A DNA stretch of 14,771 nt. It comes from AP-16 sp036395835 (GTDB taxonomy: Bacteria; Pseudomonadota; Alphaproteobacteria; Rhizobiales; Xanthobacteraceae). Location of the stretch: positions 1-14,771 of the forward strand of contig DASWCW010000265.1 in NCBI GenBank assembly GCA_036395835.1, in the 5' to 3' direction. How positions within the stretch are numbered: the stretch's first letter is position 1; every line of letters begins with the position of its first letter. The notes beneath the pieces are model-generated. The model had not been told where the DNA came from. It saw only the letters and a program-made list of their open reading frames with translations, and made no database searches. The translations under genes and the position numbers were made by a program. This document shows, piece after piece, positions 5,940-13,496 of the stretch.

Positions 5940-6422
5940 GTGGCGGCGGTCGATAAGCAGGTGCGCTGGATCGAGCTCGATCGCGAACGTGTCGTGCTGC
6001 GCCGTGCGGTGCGCGGCATTCCCATGGCGATCAAGGTTCCGGTCAACGCCTTCCTGGGCGTGGCGCTGCATCTCGTTGCCTCCGAGGCAGGCGAGTGCGT
6101 CGCGCTTTCGCTCGCGCATCGCGATCCCGCCCTGAGCGTGCCGCTGTTTTCCGAAAGCGGCAGCGACGACGTGATCGCGGAATGGCAGCTGTGGGCGCGC
6201 ACGTTGCGTTTGCCGCTGCTCGTGGCGGATCGGGGCGGCAATCTTCGCGAGCCGTTCGAGCGCATGGGCGGTGTGCGGATCGAGCCGGTTTGCCCGCGCC
6301 GGCGTCGGCGCAATGTCATCAAGGCGCGCCGGCCCTCGATTTTTCTGCGTCGCGCGCGCCCCCCGCGCAATGGTGAGCCGCCGGTGCATCGCGGCGAGCG
6401 CGAGATCATCGCGCGAGAGTAG
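5940..6422 (+). CDS. DUF6101 family protein
   Basis: About 160 residues from a GTG start. The sequence matches what I know of the DUF6101 family of Hyphomicrobiales: IELDRERVVLRRAVRG near the N-terminus, VPVNAFLGVAL, the AHRDPALSVPLF segment, DDVIAEWQLWARTL, PLLV, then a basic RRRRRNVIKARRPSIFLRR stretch and a terminal HRGEREIIARE. The role is unknown. It is probably cytoplasmic, with a basic tail that could bind nucleic acid or membrane surface. The frame is open back only to 5919 and no ATG exists. The family usually has a longer N-terminus, so the start is uncertain or the protein is shortened. The gene converges on ubiA with only 3 bases between stops. A strong antisense frame is a codon-bias shadow. 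Confidence 0.75.
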   Translation: MAAVDKQVRWIELDRERVVLRRAVRGIPMAIKVPVNAFLGVALHLVASEAGECVALSLAHRDPALSVPLFSESGSDDVIAEWQLWARTLRLPLLVADRGGNLREPFERMGGVRIEPVCPRRRRRNVIKARRPSIFLRRARPPRNGEPPVHRGEREIIARE

Positions 6423-6425
6423 CCC

Positions 6426-7358
6426 TCACGGCCATTGCCGCATCAGCGCATCGAGCACGATCGCGGCGAACAGCAGCAGGCCGGCGTCGCGGTTCGATTT
6501 GAACACGGTGAGGCACAGCGCCGGGTCGGCAATGTCGAGGCGGCGGATCTGCCAGCCAAGATGCGCGGCGAACAGCGCGACCCCCGCCGCGAATACGACG
6601 CCGGCTCCCGCCAAAAATCCGGCAAGGCCGATCAGCAGCACGGCTGCGGCATAGAACGCGGCGAGCGCCGGCTTGGTCCGCTCGCCGAACAGCAGCGCGG
6701 TCGACTTGATGCCGATGAGCGCGTCATCCTCGCGGTCCTGGTGCGCGTAGATCGTGTCGTACCCGATCACCCAGGCGATGGTCCCGGCGTAGAGCACCAG
6801 CGCCGGCGCATCGAGCCGGCCGAGGGCCGCCGCCCATCCCATCAGCGCGCCCCAGGAGAAGGCGAGGCCCAATCCGATCTGCGGCCAATAGGTAACCCGC
6901 TTGAGCAACGGATAGACCGCCACGATCGCGAGCGAAGCAATGCCCAGCGCGATGGTGAAAGCGTTGAACTGAACGAGGACGGCAAGTCCGACCAGCGCTT
7001 GCAGCACCAGAAAGCCGCGTGCGGCGGTGACGCTGACGTCGCCGGACGGAATGGGACGGGAGCGCGTGCGCTCGACCAGCCGGTCGAGATCGCGGTCGAC
7101 GAGGTCGTTCCAGGTGCATCCGGCCCCGCGCATCACCAATGTGCCGAGCGCGAACAGCAGCAGGTGCCACGGATTGGGAACCGCCGCGCCGGCATGTTCG
7201 GCCGCGAGCGCAGCCGACCACCAACACGGCAACAGCAAGAGCCACGAGCCGATCGGCCGGTCGGCGCGGGCGAGCCGCAGGTAGGGGCGGGCCCAGGCGG
7301 GAGCGCGGCGATCGACCCAGTTTCCGGTCGAATCGGCGACCCGTCCCGCCGCGCTCAT
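6426..7358 (-). CDS. ubiA: 4-hydroxybenzoate polyprenyltransferase
   Basis: UbiA attaches the polyprenyl chain to 4-hydroxybenzoate in ubiquinone synthesis, in the inner membrane. From ATG 7358 it is 310 residues, normal for the family. Both Asp-rich, Mg/diphosphate-binding motifs are present: NDLVDRDLD (84-92) with the following RTRSRPIPSG, and YDTIYAHQDREDD (200-212). Hydrophobic helices alternate throughout (for example 40-52, 64-78, 113-130, 135-150, 185-199, 235-262), as expected for a 9-helix enzyme. The frame is open upstream to 7652, but ATG 7358 overlaps the stop of the preceding gene as ATGA, which fits translational coupling. The Pro/Gly-rich exported protein lies upstream in the same operon. 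Confidence 0.93.
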   Translation of the reverse strand: MSAAGRVADSTGNWVDRRAPAWARPYLRLARADRPIGSWLLLLPCWWSAALAAEHAGAAVPNPWHLLLFALGTLVMRGAGCTWNDLVDRDLDRLVERTRSRPIPSGDVSVTAARGFLVLQALVGLAVLVQFNAFTIALGIASLAIVAVYPLLKRVTYWPQIGLGLAFSWGALMGWAAALGRLDAPALVLYAGTIAWVIGYDTIYAHQDREDDALIGIKSTALLFGERTKPALAAFYAAAVLLIGLAGFLAGAGVVFAAGVALFAAHLGWQIRRLDIADPALCLTVFKSNRDAGLLLFAAIVLDALMRQWP

Positions 7359-7981
7359 CTCTTCAGGGGATTGCCGCTGAGCGAATCCAGCGTGCCGGCG
7401 CCGGTCGTCGTGGTTTCGGGCGTGGGAATGGCGCGCATGCCGAGCGCGTCGCCGAGGCCGGGCCCGCGCCGGGCTTCGTTTTGCGCGCCCGACGCCGCGG
7501 CGCAGACCTTCTCCTTGGTCTCGAGCGTCTTGCCATGATTGCCCTTGGTCACGGTGACGATCTGGGCCGGAATCCCGCAGGTGCTGGCGTTCTTTTCCAT
7601 GAATTTCACCACCTTCGCCTCGGATTCGATGAATCGGACGAACAGCTGGCAAATCTCCTGCGGGGGCGCATGTTTTGCGGCTGCAGCCTTGATGGCCGCC
7701 CCCCGCTTCTCGGTCTCGATGCGCAACGGCGTGAACTCCGCCATGCAGGGCGGCGCTTGGGGCGGCGCTTGGCCGGGGAAGCCTCCCGGCATGACGCCCG
7801 CCCCCGGGTTCTGGCCGGGGAATCCTCCCGGGCTTGGCCCCGGGAATGTTCCCGCGCCTTGGCTCGGAAAGGGGCTCGGGCTCTGGCCCGGCGTCGGCCC
7901 CACCACCATTTGCGCCATCGAGCCGCTCGCGGATCCGAGCATCAGCATGACGGCAAGGCAGGCGACGCGAACGGGCGCCAT
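7355..7981 (-). CDS. exported Pro/Gly-repeat Cys protein
   Basis: 208 residues. A signal peptide spans about 1-23 (cut near SMA/QM). Residues 29-78 are a Pro/Gly-rich linker with degenerate repeats of the type PGGFPGQ(N/A)P. A folded-looking domain follows, with four cysteines (79, 111, 135, 160) and a helix-rich middle (PPQEICQLFVRFIESEAKVVKFMEK), then a polar Gly/Thr tail. It is probably periplasmic, perhaps with two disulphides. Its 3' end overlaps ubiA by four bases, so it is expressed with a quinone gene, but no functional link is known to me. GAGGG precedes the ATG. It is divergent from rsmE across 149 bases. The domain has no family name that I recall, and length of the repeat tract probably varies between relatives. 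Confidence 0.75.
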   Translation of the reverse strand: MAPVRVACLAVMLMLGSASGSMAQMVVGPTPGQSPSPFPSQGAGTFPGPSPGGFPGQNPGAGVMPGGFPGQAPPQAPPCMAEFTPLRIETEKRGAAIKAAAAKHAPPQEICQLFVRFIESEAKVVKFMEKNASTCGIPAQIVTVTKGNHGKTLETKEKVCAAASGAQNEARRGPGLGDALGMRAIPTPETTTTGAGTLDSLSGNPLKR

Positions 7982-8076
7982 TGCGAATCCCTCTGGGTAT
8001 TGTTCGACCTTACCGGACTACGAGCCCGGCTAACAGCCTGATGATTCCGGCAGCAACGCGGCAATTTGGCCGGACT

Positions 8077-8118
8077 AGCGCTCCCGCGCGGGCGCTCGCT
8101 TCCCCGGCCTTGGCCGGG
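8077..8118. promoter_or_regulatory. hairpins in rsmE leader
   Basis: Two adjacent palindromes precede rsmE. One is an imperfect stem, AGCGC (8077-8081) with GCGCT (8092-8096) around an inner CCC/GGG. The other is perfect: CCCGGCC (8103-8109) and GGCCGGG (8112-8118). The second ends one base before the AAAGGAGG ribosome site (8120-8127), so folding could affect translation. They could also end transcripts entering from the left, but there is no T-run. Confidence 0.35.
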
Positions 8119-8130
8119 TAAAGGAGGCCC

Positions 8131-8886
8131 ATGCCCCGCTACGATTTCCGCACGCCGCGGCTGTTCCTGGAGGAGCCGATCGAGCCCGGCCGCAGCCCCG
8201 AGCTTTCCCGCGCGCAGGCGAATTATCTCGTCAACGTGCTGCGCCTCTCGGACGGCGAGCCGGTGCTCGTCTTCAACGGCCGCGACGGGGAATGGCGGGC
8301 GCATGTTCGCTCCGGCAAGAAAACCGTGGCGCTGGACGTGCTGGAACAAACCCGGCCGCAAACGACTGGCGGCGACCTCGAATATCTGTTTGCTCCGCTC
8401 AAGCACGCGCGGCTCGACTACATGGTGCAGAAGGCAGTTGAACTCGGCGCCTCGCGGCTGTGCCCGGTGCTCACGCGCCACACCCAGAGTAGGCGCGTGA
8501 ACCTCGAGCGAATGCGCGCGAACGCCATCGAGGCGGTCGAGCAATGCGGCATCCTGAACCTGCCGGAAATCGCCGAGCCGATGACGCTCGACGAATTGGT
8601 CGCCGGCTGGACCCCGACGCGGCTACTGGTGTTTTGCGACGAGGATGCCGAGACCGCCGACCCCGTCGCGGCGCTCGCTCCGGCGCGCTCGGGCGGACTC
8701 ACGGGAGCGCTGCCGGTGAGCCTCCTGATCGGGCCGGAAGGCGGTTTTGCCGAGGAGGAGCGCAAGGCGCTCTCCAAGTTGCCGAACGTGATCCGGCTCG
8801 CGCTCGGTCCGCGCATTCTGCGCGCCGACACCGCTGCCGTCGCGGCGCTCGCGCTCATTCAGGCCGCACTGGGGGATTGGCGCTGA
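8131..8886 (+). CDS. rsmE: 16S rRNA (uracil-1498-N3) methyltransferase
   Basis: RsmE methylates U1498 at the decoding region of 16S rRNA in assembled 30S subunits, using S-adenosylmethionine. 251 residues, normal length. An N-terminal PUA-like domain (about 1-75, with SRAQANYLVNVLRLSDGEPV and NGRDGEW) is followed by a SPOUT domain. Hallmarks are KAVELGASRLCPVLTRHTQS (101-120), AIEAVEQCG (132-140), LLIGPEGGFAEEE (198-210) and LGPRILRADTA (225-235), which form the knotted cofactor site. AAAGGAGG before ATG 8131 fixes the start. It lies divergent from the ubiA operon, an arrangement I recall in related rhizobia. Confidence 0.95.
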   Translation: MPRYDFRTPRLFLEEPIEPGRSPELSRAQANYLVNVLRLSDGEPVLVFNGRDGEWRAHVRSGKKTVALDVLEQTRPQTTGGDLEYLFAPLKHARLDYMVQKAVELGASRLCPVLTRHTQSRRVNLERMRANAIEAVEQCGILNLPEIAEPMTLDELVAGWTPTRLLVFCDEDAETADPVAALAPARSGGLTGALPVSLLIGPEGGFAEEERKALSKLPNVIRLALGPRILRADTAAVAALALIQAALGDWR

Positions 8887-8972
8887 AGGCGCAAATCATT
8901 CGACGAGACTATGTCGGCCGCATTCCGTGCTAAGCCTCGCGTTCCTTCAAATCTTGCGGGGGCGGATCGAGC

Positions 8973-9374
8973 ATGTCTGAATCGCAATTTCCCGGTGAGG
9001 GCATTGTTTGGCGCGGCTGGAACGACGAAACCCTCGAGCTGATTCAGCAAAAAGGTCTTCCGGTTCTGCTGTTCGTGGCCGATCCCAACGCGTTCGCCTG
9101 GCCGTTTCTCAAAGCCGTGTTTAAGGCTATGCCCGCGAACGCCAAGCTGCGCGGGCTTCTGCACGAGCGCTATCCGGCGCTGTTCCTCGAGGCGGATGCC
9201 CTGCCGGAAGAACTGAAGCTGCTGGGCGCCGGCGATCGCTACCACATCGCGGTGCTCTCGCCCGCTGGGCTGACCCCGATGATCACCATCGATCCGGTGC
9301 ACGGCGCGCCGACCGAGGTGGTGGCCGAGATCGCGCGGATCCTGGAGCGGCTCGATGAGGTATGGCGCGATTGA
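8973..9374 (+). CDS. thioredoxin-fold DUF255-like protein, no Cys
   Basis: 133 residues without any cysteine. It follows the order of the thioredoxin-like DUF255 (SSP411) domain: a start like VWRGWNDETLELIQQKGLP, a strand PVLLFVADPNAFAW where active members read 'YSTCHWCH', then a helix, a strand at PALFLEAD and a beta pair YHIAVLSPAGLTPMI, comparable to 'tvFLtPdGkPf'. The last part is an amphipathic helix (VVAEIARILERLDEVW). The CxxC is replaced by residues around D37-W43, so it cannot do thiol chemistry; a binding or structural role is more likely. It lies 86 bases after rsmE in the same direction, with a Gly-rich GGGGCGG site. Family assignment is by motif order, not search. Confidence 0.55.
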   Translation: MSESQFPGEGIVWRGWNDETLELIQQKGLPVLLFVADPNAFAWPFLKAVFKAMPANAKLRGLLHERYPALFLEADALPEELKLLGAGDRYHIAVLSPAGLTPMITIDPVHGAPTEVVAEIARILERLDEVWRD

Positions 9375-9488
9375 GCCGCTGTGATACCGGGCCTCCAGCC
9401 TCCAAGTTGACGTCTCCCGGCAGAACTCGACAAATCCGCGTCCAGGCGGTCAGATTGGCCGAGTTCCCGCACCGAGGTCCATTCCAGC

Positions 9489-10772
9489 ATGCCCGCTAAG
9501 CCCAACAAGCGCGCAAAGCCCCGCCGCCCGCTCGAGGGCGTGCGCATCATCGACATGTCGACCGTGCTGATGGGGCCGTTCGCGACCCAGATCCTCGGCG
9601 ACTACGGCGCGGACGTGATCAAGATCGAGCCGCCTGCGGGCGACGTCATGCGCACCGGCGGCCCGATGCGCAGTCCCGGCATGGGTTCGGTCTACCTGCA
9701 GGTCAATCGCAACAAGCGCAGCGTGGTGCTCGACGTGAAGAAGCCGGCCGGGCGGCAAGCCGTGCTGAAACTGTGCGAGAACGCCGACGTCTTCGTACAT
9801 AATATCCGGCCCGCGGCGATGCGAAGGCTCAAGCTCGGCGCCTCCGACGTGCGCGCGGCCAATCCGGCCATGATCTATGTGAGCCTGATGGGTTACGGCG
9901 AGCGCGGGCCCTACGCGGGCCGGCCGGCCTATGACGATCTCATCCAGGGCATCACCGGGATTCCCTGGCTGATCGGCAGCATCGGCGGCGGCGAGCCGCG
10001 CTATGTGCCGCTGACGATCGCAGATCGCATCGTCGGGCTCAACGCGGTCCACGTCATTCTCGCGGCCTTGATCGAGCGCGAGCGCACCGGCGAGGGCCAG
10101 TCGATCGAGCTGCCGATGTTCGAGACCATGGCGCAGTTCGTGCTCGTCGATCACATGGCGGGACGCGGCTACGAGCCGGCGATGGGCGCTCCCGGTTACA
10201 GCCGCTTGCTGGCGCCCGACCGGCGCCCCTATCACACCAGCGACGGCTACGTGTGCGTGCTGGTCTATACCGACCGGCATTTTGCCGCGTTCTTCCGCGC
10301 CATCGGCCGCGCCGAGGAATTCGCCGCCGATCCGCGCTTTGCCGATCACGCGACCCGCGCCCGGCATTATCCGGAGATCTACGCGATCCTCGCCGACATC
10401 TTCCGAACGAGAACGACGGTCGAATGGCTGAAGCTGTTGCGCGAGGCCGACATCCCCTGCGTGCCGCTCAACGATCTCGATCATCTGATCGACGATCCGC
10501 ATCTGGCCGCCGTCGGCCTGTTCGAGGACATGGACCATCCGAGCGAAGGCAAGATCCGGCTTGCCGGAATTTCCAGCCGATGGAGCCGCGCGGGCCCGGG
10601 CATCGACCGGCATCCGCCGCGGCTCGGCGAGCACAGCGTCGAAGTCCTGCGCGAGGCCGGATATTCGCAGGCCGACATCCGCCAATTGTGCCGGGAGGGC
10701 GCCGCGGTCGACGCGGGCGCCGCCGCGGATCGCCTCGGCGAAGCCGAAGCGGCGAAAGCCCCGCCGCCGTGA
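9489..10772 (+). CDS. family III CoA transferase (CaiB/BaiF type)
   Basis: This enzyme moves CoA between carboxylic acids through an enzyme-bound anhydride. 427 residues, close to the family's 380-420 plus a 25-residue Ala-rich tail. Motifs in order: LEGVRIIDMSTVLMGPFATQ (15-34), YGADVIKIEPPAGD (39-52), VNRNKRSVVLDVK (72-84), and PAYDD with catalytic Asp149 (GERGPYAGRPAYDDLIQG). Later come the ELPMFETM and GYVCVLVYTDRHF segments and the lower-domain ADIPCVPLNDLDHLIDDPHL. It is the whole version of what is only a fragment at 4144-4305; the two proteins differ in sequence, so it is not a recent copy. It stands upstream of a TcuA-like dehydrogenase and a HIBADH-like enzyme in the same direction, so organic-acid activation is likely. 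The substrate is unknown. Confidence 0.92.
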   Translation: MPAKPNKRAKPRRPLEGVRIIDMSTVLMGPFATQILGDYGADVIKIEPPAGDVMRTGGPMRSPGMGSVYLQVNRNKRSVVLDVKKPAGRQAVLKLCENADVFVHNIRPAAMRRLKLGASDVRAANPAMIYVSLMGYGERGPYAGRPAYDDLIQGITGIPWLIGSIGGGEPRYVPLTIADRIVGLNAVHVILAALIERERTGEGQSIELPMFETMAQFVLVDHMAGRGYEPAMGAPGYSRLLAPDRRPYHTSDGYVCVLVYTDRHFAAFFRAIGRAEEFAADPRFADHATRARHYPEIYAILADIFRTRTTVEWLKLLREADIPCVPLNDLDHLIDDPHLAAVGLFEDMDHPSEGKIRLAGISSRWSRAGPGIDRHPPRLGEHSVEVLREAGYSQADIRQLCREGAAVDAGAAADRLGEAEAAKAPPP

Positions 10773-10780
10773 CGGGCCAG

Positions 10781-10851
10781 GTAGCCCGGATGGAGCGCAG
10801 CGAAGTCCGGGATCGCCGCTCCCGCATTACGGTTCGCTCCACGCGGGCTAC
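10781..10851. repeat. REP-like 71-base palindromic element
   Basis: Two 31-base arms (10781-10811 and 10821-10851) flank 9 bases. GTAGCCCG begins the left arm and CGGGCTAC ends the right. The arms pair imperfectly along GGAGCG/CGCTCC with a few mismatches. The GTAGCCCGGATGGAGC... style is a dispersed intergenic palindrome I recall from rhizobial genomes. It lies in the short gap between the CoA transferase and the FAD dehydrogenase and could form a strong hairpin in the shared transcript. Confidence 0.7.
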
Positions 10852-10884
10852 GCGATGGTGGGCGATGAGAAACGAGGAAACGCC

Positions 10885-12387
10885 ATGGATCAGCAGGACG
10901 TGATCATCGTCGGTGCCGGCAATGCGGCGCTCTGCGCGGCGCTCGCCGCGCGCGAAGCGGGCGCGCGCGTGAGCGTGCTCGAGCGCGCGCCGTTCGCCGA
11001 ACGCGGCGGCAATTCGACTTTCACGGCGGGCGCGATCCGCGTCGCCTATAATTCCGTCGACGATCTCGTCGCGCTCGTTCCCGATCTCTCGGACGAGGAG
11101 AAGCGCACCACGGATTTCGGCACCTACGCCGAGGACCAATATTTCGACGACATGGCGCGCGTGACCCAGCATCGCGGCGATCCGGATCTGGTCGAGCTTT
11201 TGGTGCGCCGGAGCCATGCGACGCTCAAATGGCTGCGCGGCAAGGGGGTGCGCTTCGTGCCGATCTACGGCCGGCAGGCCTTCAAGGTCGGCGGCAAGTT
11301 CAAGTTCTGGGGCGGACTGACCGTCGAGGCCTCGGGTGGCGGACCGGGCCTCGTCGAGGCCCTGCACAAAGCGGCGGAGCGCGAAGGCATCGAGGTGCTC
11401 TACGAGGCCCGCGCGGTCGCGCTGCTGGCGGACGATCGCGGCGTTCACGGCGTGCGCGTGCGCCACGAAGGCAAGACCCGCGAGCTCGCCGCCAAATCCG
11501 TGATCCTCGCCTGCGGCGGCTTCGAGGCCAACGCGGAATGGCGCACGCGCTATCTCGGACCGAACTGGGATCTCGCCAAGGTGCGCGGCACCCGGTTCAA
11601 CACCGGCGACGGCATCCGCATGGCGCTCGAGATCGGCGCGCAGCCGTGCGGCAATTGGTCGGGCTGCCACGCGGTCGGCTGGGACCGCAACGCGCCGGAG
11701 TTCGGCGATCTCGCGGTCGGCGATCAGTTCCAGAAGCATTCCTATCCGTTCGGCATCATGGTCAACGCGCGCGGCGAGCGCTTCGTCGACGAGGGCGCCG
11801 ATTTCCGCAATTACACCTACGCCAAATACGGCCGCGTGGTGCTCGAGCAGCCGGGGCAATTCGCCTGGCAGATTTTCGACCAGAAGGTCGCGCATCTGTT
11901 GCGCGACGAGTACCGCATCCGGCAGGTCACCAAGGTTCGGGCCGACAGCATCGAGCAATTGGCTGAGCGGCTCGACGACGTCGATCGGCCGGCGTTTCTG
12001 CGCACGATCGCCGAGTTCAATCGCGCGGTGCGGCAGGACGTGCCGTTCAATCCCAACATCAAGGACGGGCGCGCCGCGGCGGGGCTGCAGATCCCGAAGA
12101 GCAATTGGGCGAACACGATCGACACGCCGCCGTTCCTGGGGTTTGCGGTGACCTGCGGGATCACCTTCACGTTCGGGGGGCTCAAGATCACCACCGACGC
12201 GCAGGTGGTCGACACCGACGGCGCGCCGATGCCCGGCCTCTACGCCGCCGGCGAGCTCGTCGGCGGCCTGTTTTATTTCAACTATCCGGGCGGCACCGGG
12301 CTGATGTCGGGCGCGGTGTTCGGCAAGATCGCGGGCGCCTCCGCCGCGCTCGCCGCCAAGCGCACCCCCGCCGCTGCGGCGTCGTGA
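10885..12387 (+). CDS. tcuA: FAD-dependent dehydrogenase, TcuA-like
   Basis: 500 residues from ATG 10885 (GAGG-type site upstream; the long upstream frame is shadow of the CoA transferase). The N-terminal Rossmann FAD motif is VIIVGAGNAALCAALAAREAG (from about 7), with Glu33 for ribose and the GGNST segment (41-45). A second conserved stretch is VILACGGFEANAEWR. The C-terminus has PGLYAAGE (450-457) and FNYPGGTGLMSG, which closes the flavin site. This is the fumarate-reductase/succinate-dehydrogenase flavoprotein fold, of the kind named tricarballylate dehydrogenase (TcuA), which oxidises tricarballylate to cis-aconitate. No tcuB or tcuC lies nearby, so the substrate may be a different dicarboxylic or tricarboxylic acid. 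It is a soluble enzyme; reduced flavin would pass electrons to a partner outside this window. Confidence 0.8.
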   Translation: MDQQDVIIVGAGNAALCAALAAREAGARVSVLERAPFAERGGNSTFTAGAIRVAYNSVDDLVALVPDLSDEEKRTTDFGTYAEDQYFDDMARVTQHRGDPDLVELLVRRSHATLKWLRGKGVRFVPIYGRQAFKVGGKFKFWGGLTVEASGGGPGLVEALHKAAEREGIEVLYEARAVALLADDRGVHGVRVRHEGKTRELAAKSVILACGGFEANAEWRTRYLGPNWDLAKVRGTRFNTGDGIRMALEIGAQPCGNWSGCHAVGWDRNAPEFGDLAVGDQFQKHSYPFGIMVNARGERFVDEGADFRNYTYAKYGRVVLEQPGQFAWQIFDQKVAHLLRDEYRIRQVTKVRADSIEQLAERLDDVDRPAFLRTIAEFNRAVRQDVPFNPNIKDGRAAAGLQIPKSNWANTIDTPPFLGFAVTCGITFTFGGLKITTDAQVVDTDGAPMPGLYAAGELVGGLFYFNYPGGTGLMSGAVFGKIAGASAALAAKRTPAAAAS

Positions 12388-12430
12388 AAAAATGAGCCGG
12401 TGTTTTCTCCGGCCTTGAACGCATTGCCGT

Positions 12431-12525
12431 GACCCCCTCCCTAACCCTCCCCCTTTCAGGGGGAGGGAAGCGCGCGAGGCACACTTCTTCCTCCCCCTGC
12501 AAGGGGGAGGATTGAGGAGGGGGGC
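12431..12525. repeat. compound inverted repeat with two hairpins
   Basis: Two copies of a roughly 36-base unit lie head to head (12431-12466 and, reversed, 12490-12525). Each contains a perfect small hairpin: CCCTCCCCC (12445-12453) with GGGGGAGGG (12459-12467), and CCTCCCCCT (12490-12498) with AGGGGGAGG (12502-12510). The outer GACCCCCTCC and GGAGGGGGGC ends also pair. The element lies between the FAD dehydrogenase and the HIBADH-like gene. It is a known kind of rhizobial intergenic palindrome and may end or shape transcripts in both directions. Confidence 0.7.
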
Positions 12526-12560
12526 ACTTGATTGATCGCTGAGGATAGCGGGGCACGTCG

Positions 12561-13448
12561 ATGACCAAACAAACCACCATCGGCTTCATCGGGCTCGGCG
12601 TCATGGGCGAGCCGATGTGCCGCAATCTCGCGAGAAAATCCGGCGCGCCGGTGATCGCGCTCGATTTGCGGTCCGAGCCGATCGAGCGGCTCGAGGCCGC
12701 TGGCGTGAAGCCCGCGGCGTCGGTTCGCGAGATCGTGCAGGAAGCCGGGGTGATCATGCTCTCGCTGCCGAGCGGCAGCGAGGTTGCGGCGATCTGCACC
12801 GGCGGGGACGGGCTCCTCGCCCATGCGCACGCAGGCCAGACCGTGATCGATCTCGGCACCTCGCCGGTCAAGCTGATGCGCTCGCTCGGCGAGCAATTCG
12901 GTCAGCGCGAGGTCGATTTCGCCGATGCGCCGGTCGCGCGCACCCGGGCGGCGGCCGAAGCCGGCACGCTGAGCGTCATGGTCGGCGCGAGCGAGGAGAC
13001 GTTCCGCCGCATCGAGCCGCTGCTCGAAACCTTTGCGACCGAGATCACCCATTGCGGAAACGTCGGCACGGGGCAGCTCACCAAAATCCTCAACAACATG
13101 GTGCTGTTCGAGACCGGGGTGGCGCTCGCCGAAGCGCTCGCGCTCGCCCGCCGCGGCGGGCTCGACCCGGCGCTGTTGTTCTCGACCCTCGCCAAAGGAT
13201 CGGCCGACAGCTTCGCGCTGCGCAATCACGGCATCAAGGCCATGCTGCCCGGAATTTTTCCCGAGCGCGCGTTCTCGGCGCAATACGCGCTGAAGGACGT
13301 CGGCTATGCGCTCGAATGCGCGGCCGATGTGGGGCTGAAGCTTTCCGGCGCCGAGCTGGCGCGCGCGCGCCTGGAGCAGGCGATCACCCGCGGCTTCGGC
13401 GAGCAATATTGGCCGGTGATCGCCAAGCTGATCGGGGAGGGGGAGTGA
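12561..13448 (+). CDS. NAD(P)-dependent oxidoreductase, HIBADH family
   Basis: 295 residues, the family's usual length. Members oxidise beta-hydroxyacids, such as 3-hydroxyisobutyrate or tartronate. The Rossmann motif is GFIGLGVMGEPM (8-19). The hinge-adjacent LSLPSG (68-73) and the catalytic Lys175 with Asn179 (GTGQLTKILNN) are present. The segment usually read DAPVSGG is DAPVARTRAAAEAGTLSVMVG (122-142): the small SGG is replaced by ART, which enlarges and charges the substrate site, so the substrate probably differs from 3-hydroxyisobutyrate. It is a cytosolic, probably dimeric or tetrameric, enzyme. It follows the FAD dehydrogenase after a palindrome-filled gap and is probably part of the same acid-degradation set. 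Confidence 0.88.
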   Translation: MTKQTTIGFIGLGVMGEPMCRNLARKSGAPVIALDLRSEPIERLEAAGVKPAASVREIVQEAGVIMLSLPSGSEVAAICTGGDGLLAHAHAGQTVIDLGTSPVKLMRSLGEQFGQREVDFADAPVARTRAAAEAGTLSVMVGASEETFRRIEPLLETFATEITHCGNVGTGQLTKILNNMVLFETGVALAEALALARRGGLDPALLFSTLAKGSADSFALRNHGIKAMLPGIFPERAFSAQYALKDVGYALECAADVGLKLSGAELARARLEQAITRGFGEQYWPVIAKLIGEGE

Positions 13449-13496
13449 TACGAGATCTGGCTAAATCGGTTCGCAGTGAGCGCGCGATACGCTCCC

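Noticed and set aside
5907..6389. Minus-strand frame opposite DUF6101
   Set aside because: The plus-strand frame has the recognisable DUF6101 motifs, and the antisense frame has none.
7139..8041. 300-codon plus-strand frame over ubiA and the exported protein
   Set aside because: Arg/Gly-rich shadow. The minus strand has the ubiA motifs, a signal peptide and an ATGA overlap that fit real genes.
9450..10685. Long minus-strand open frame opposite the CoA transferase
   Set aside because: High-GC codon bias opens the antisense frame. The plus strand has a clear complete family III CoA transferase; the antisense residues are His/Arg/Asp-rich with no motifs.
10468..11958. 496-codon minus-strand open frame opposite the FAD dehydrogenase
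   Set aside because: The plus strand carries full flavoprotein motifs through the same bases. The antisense frame is an Ala/Arg/Leu-rich shadow.
12456..13406. 316-codon minus-strand frame opposite the HIBADH-like gene
   Set aside because: Rossmann and catalytic motifs are on the plus strand. The antisense frame runs through the palindromic repeats and has no motif.
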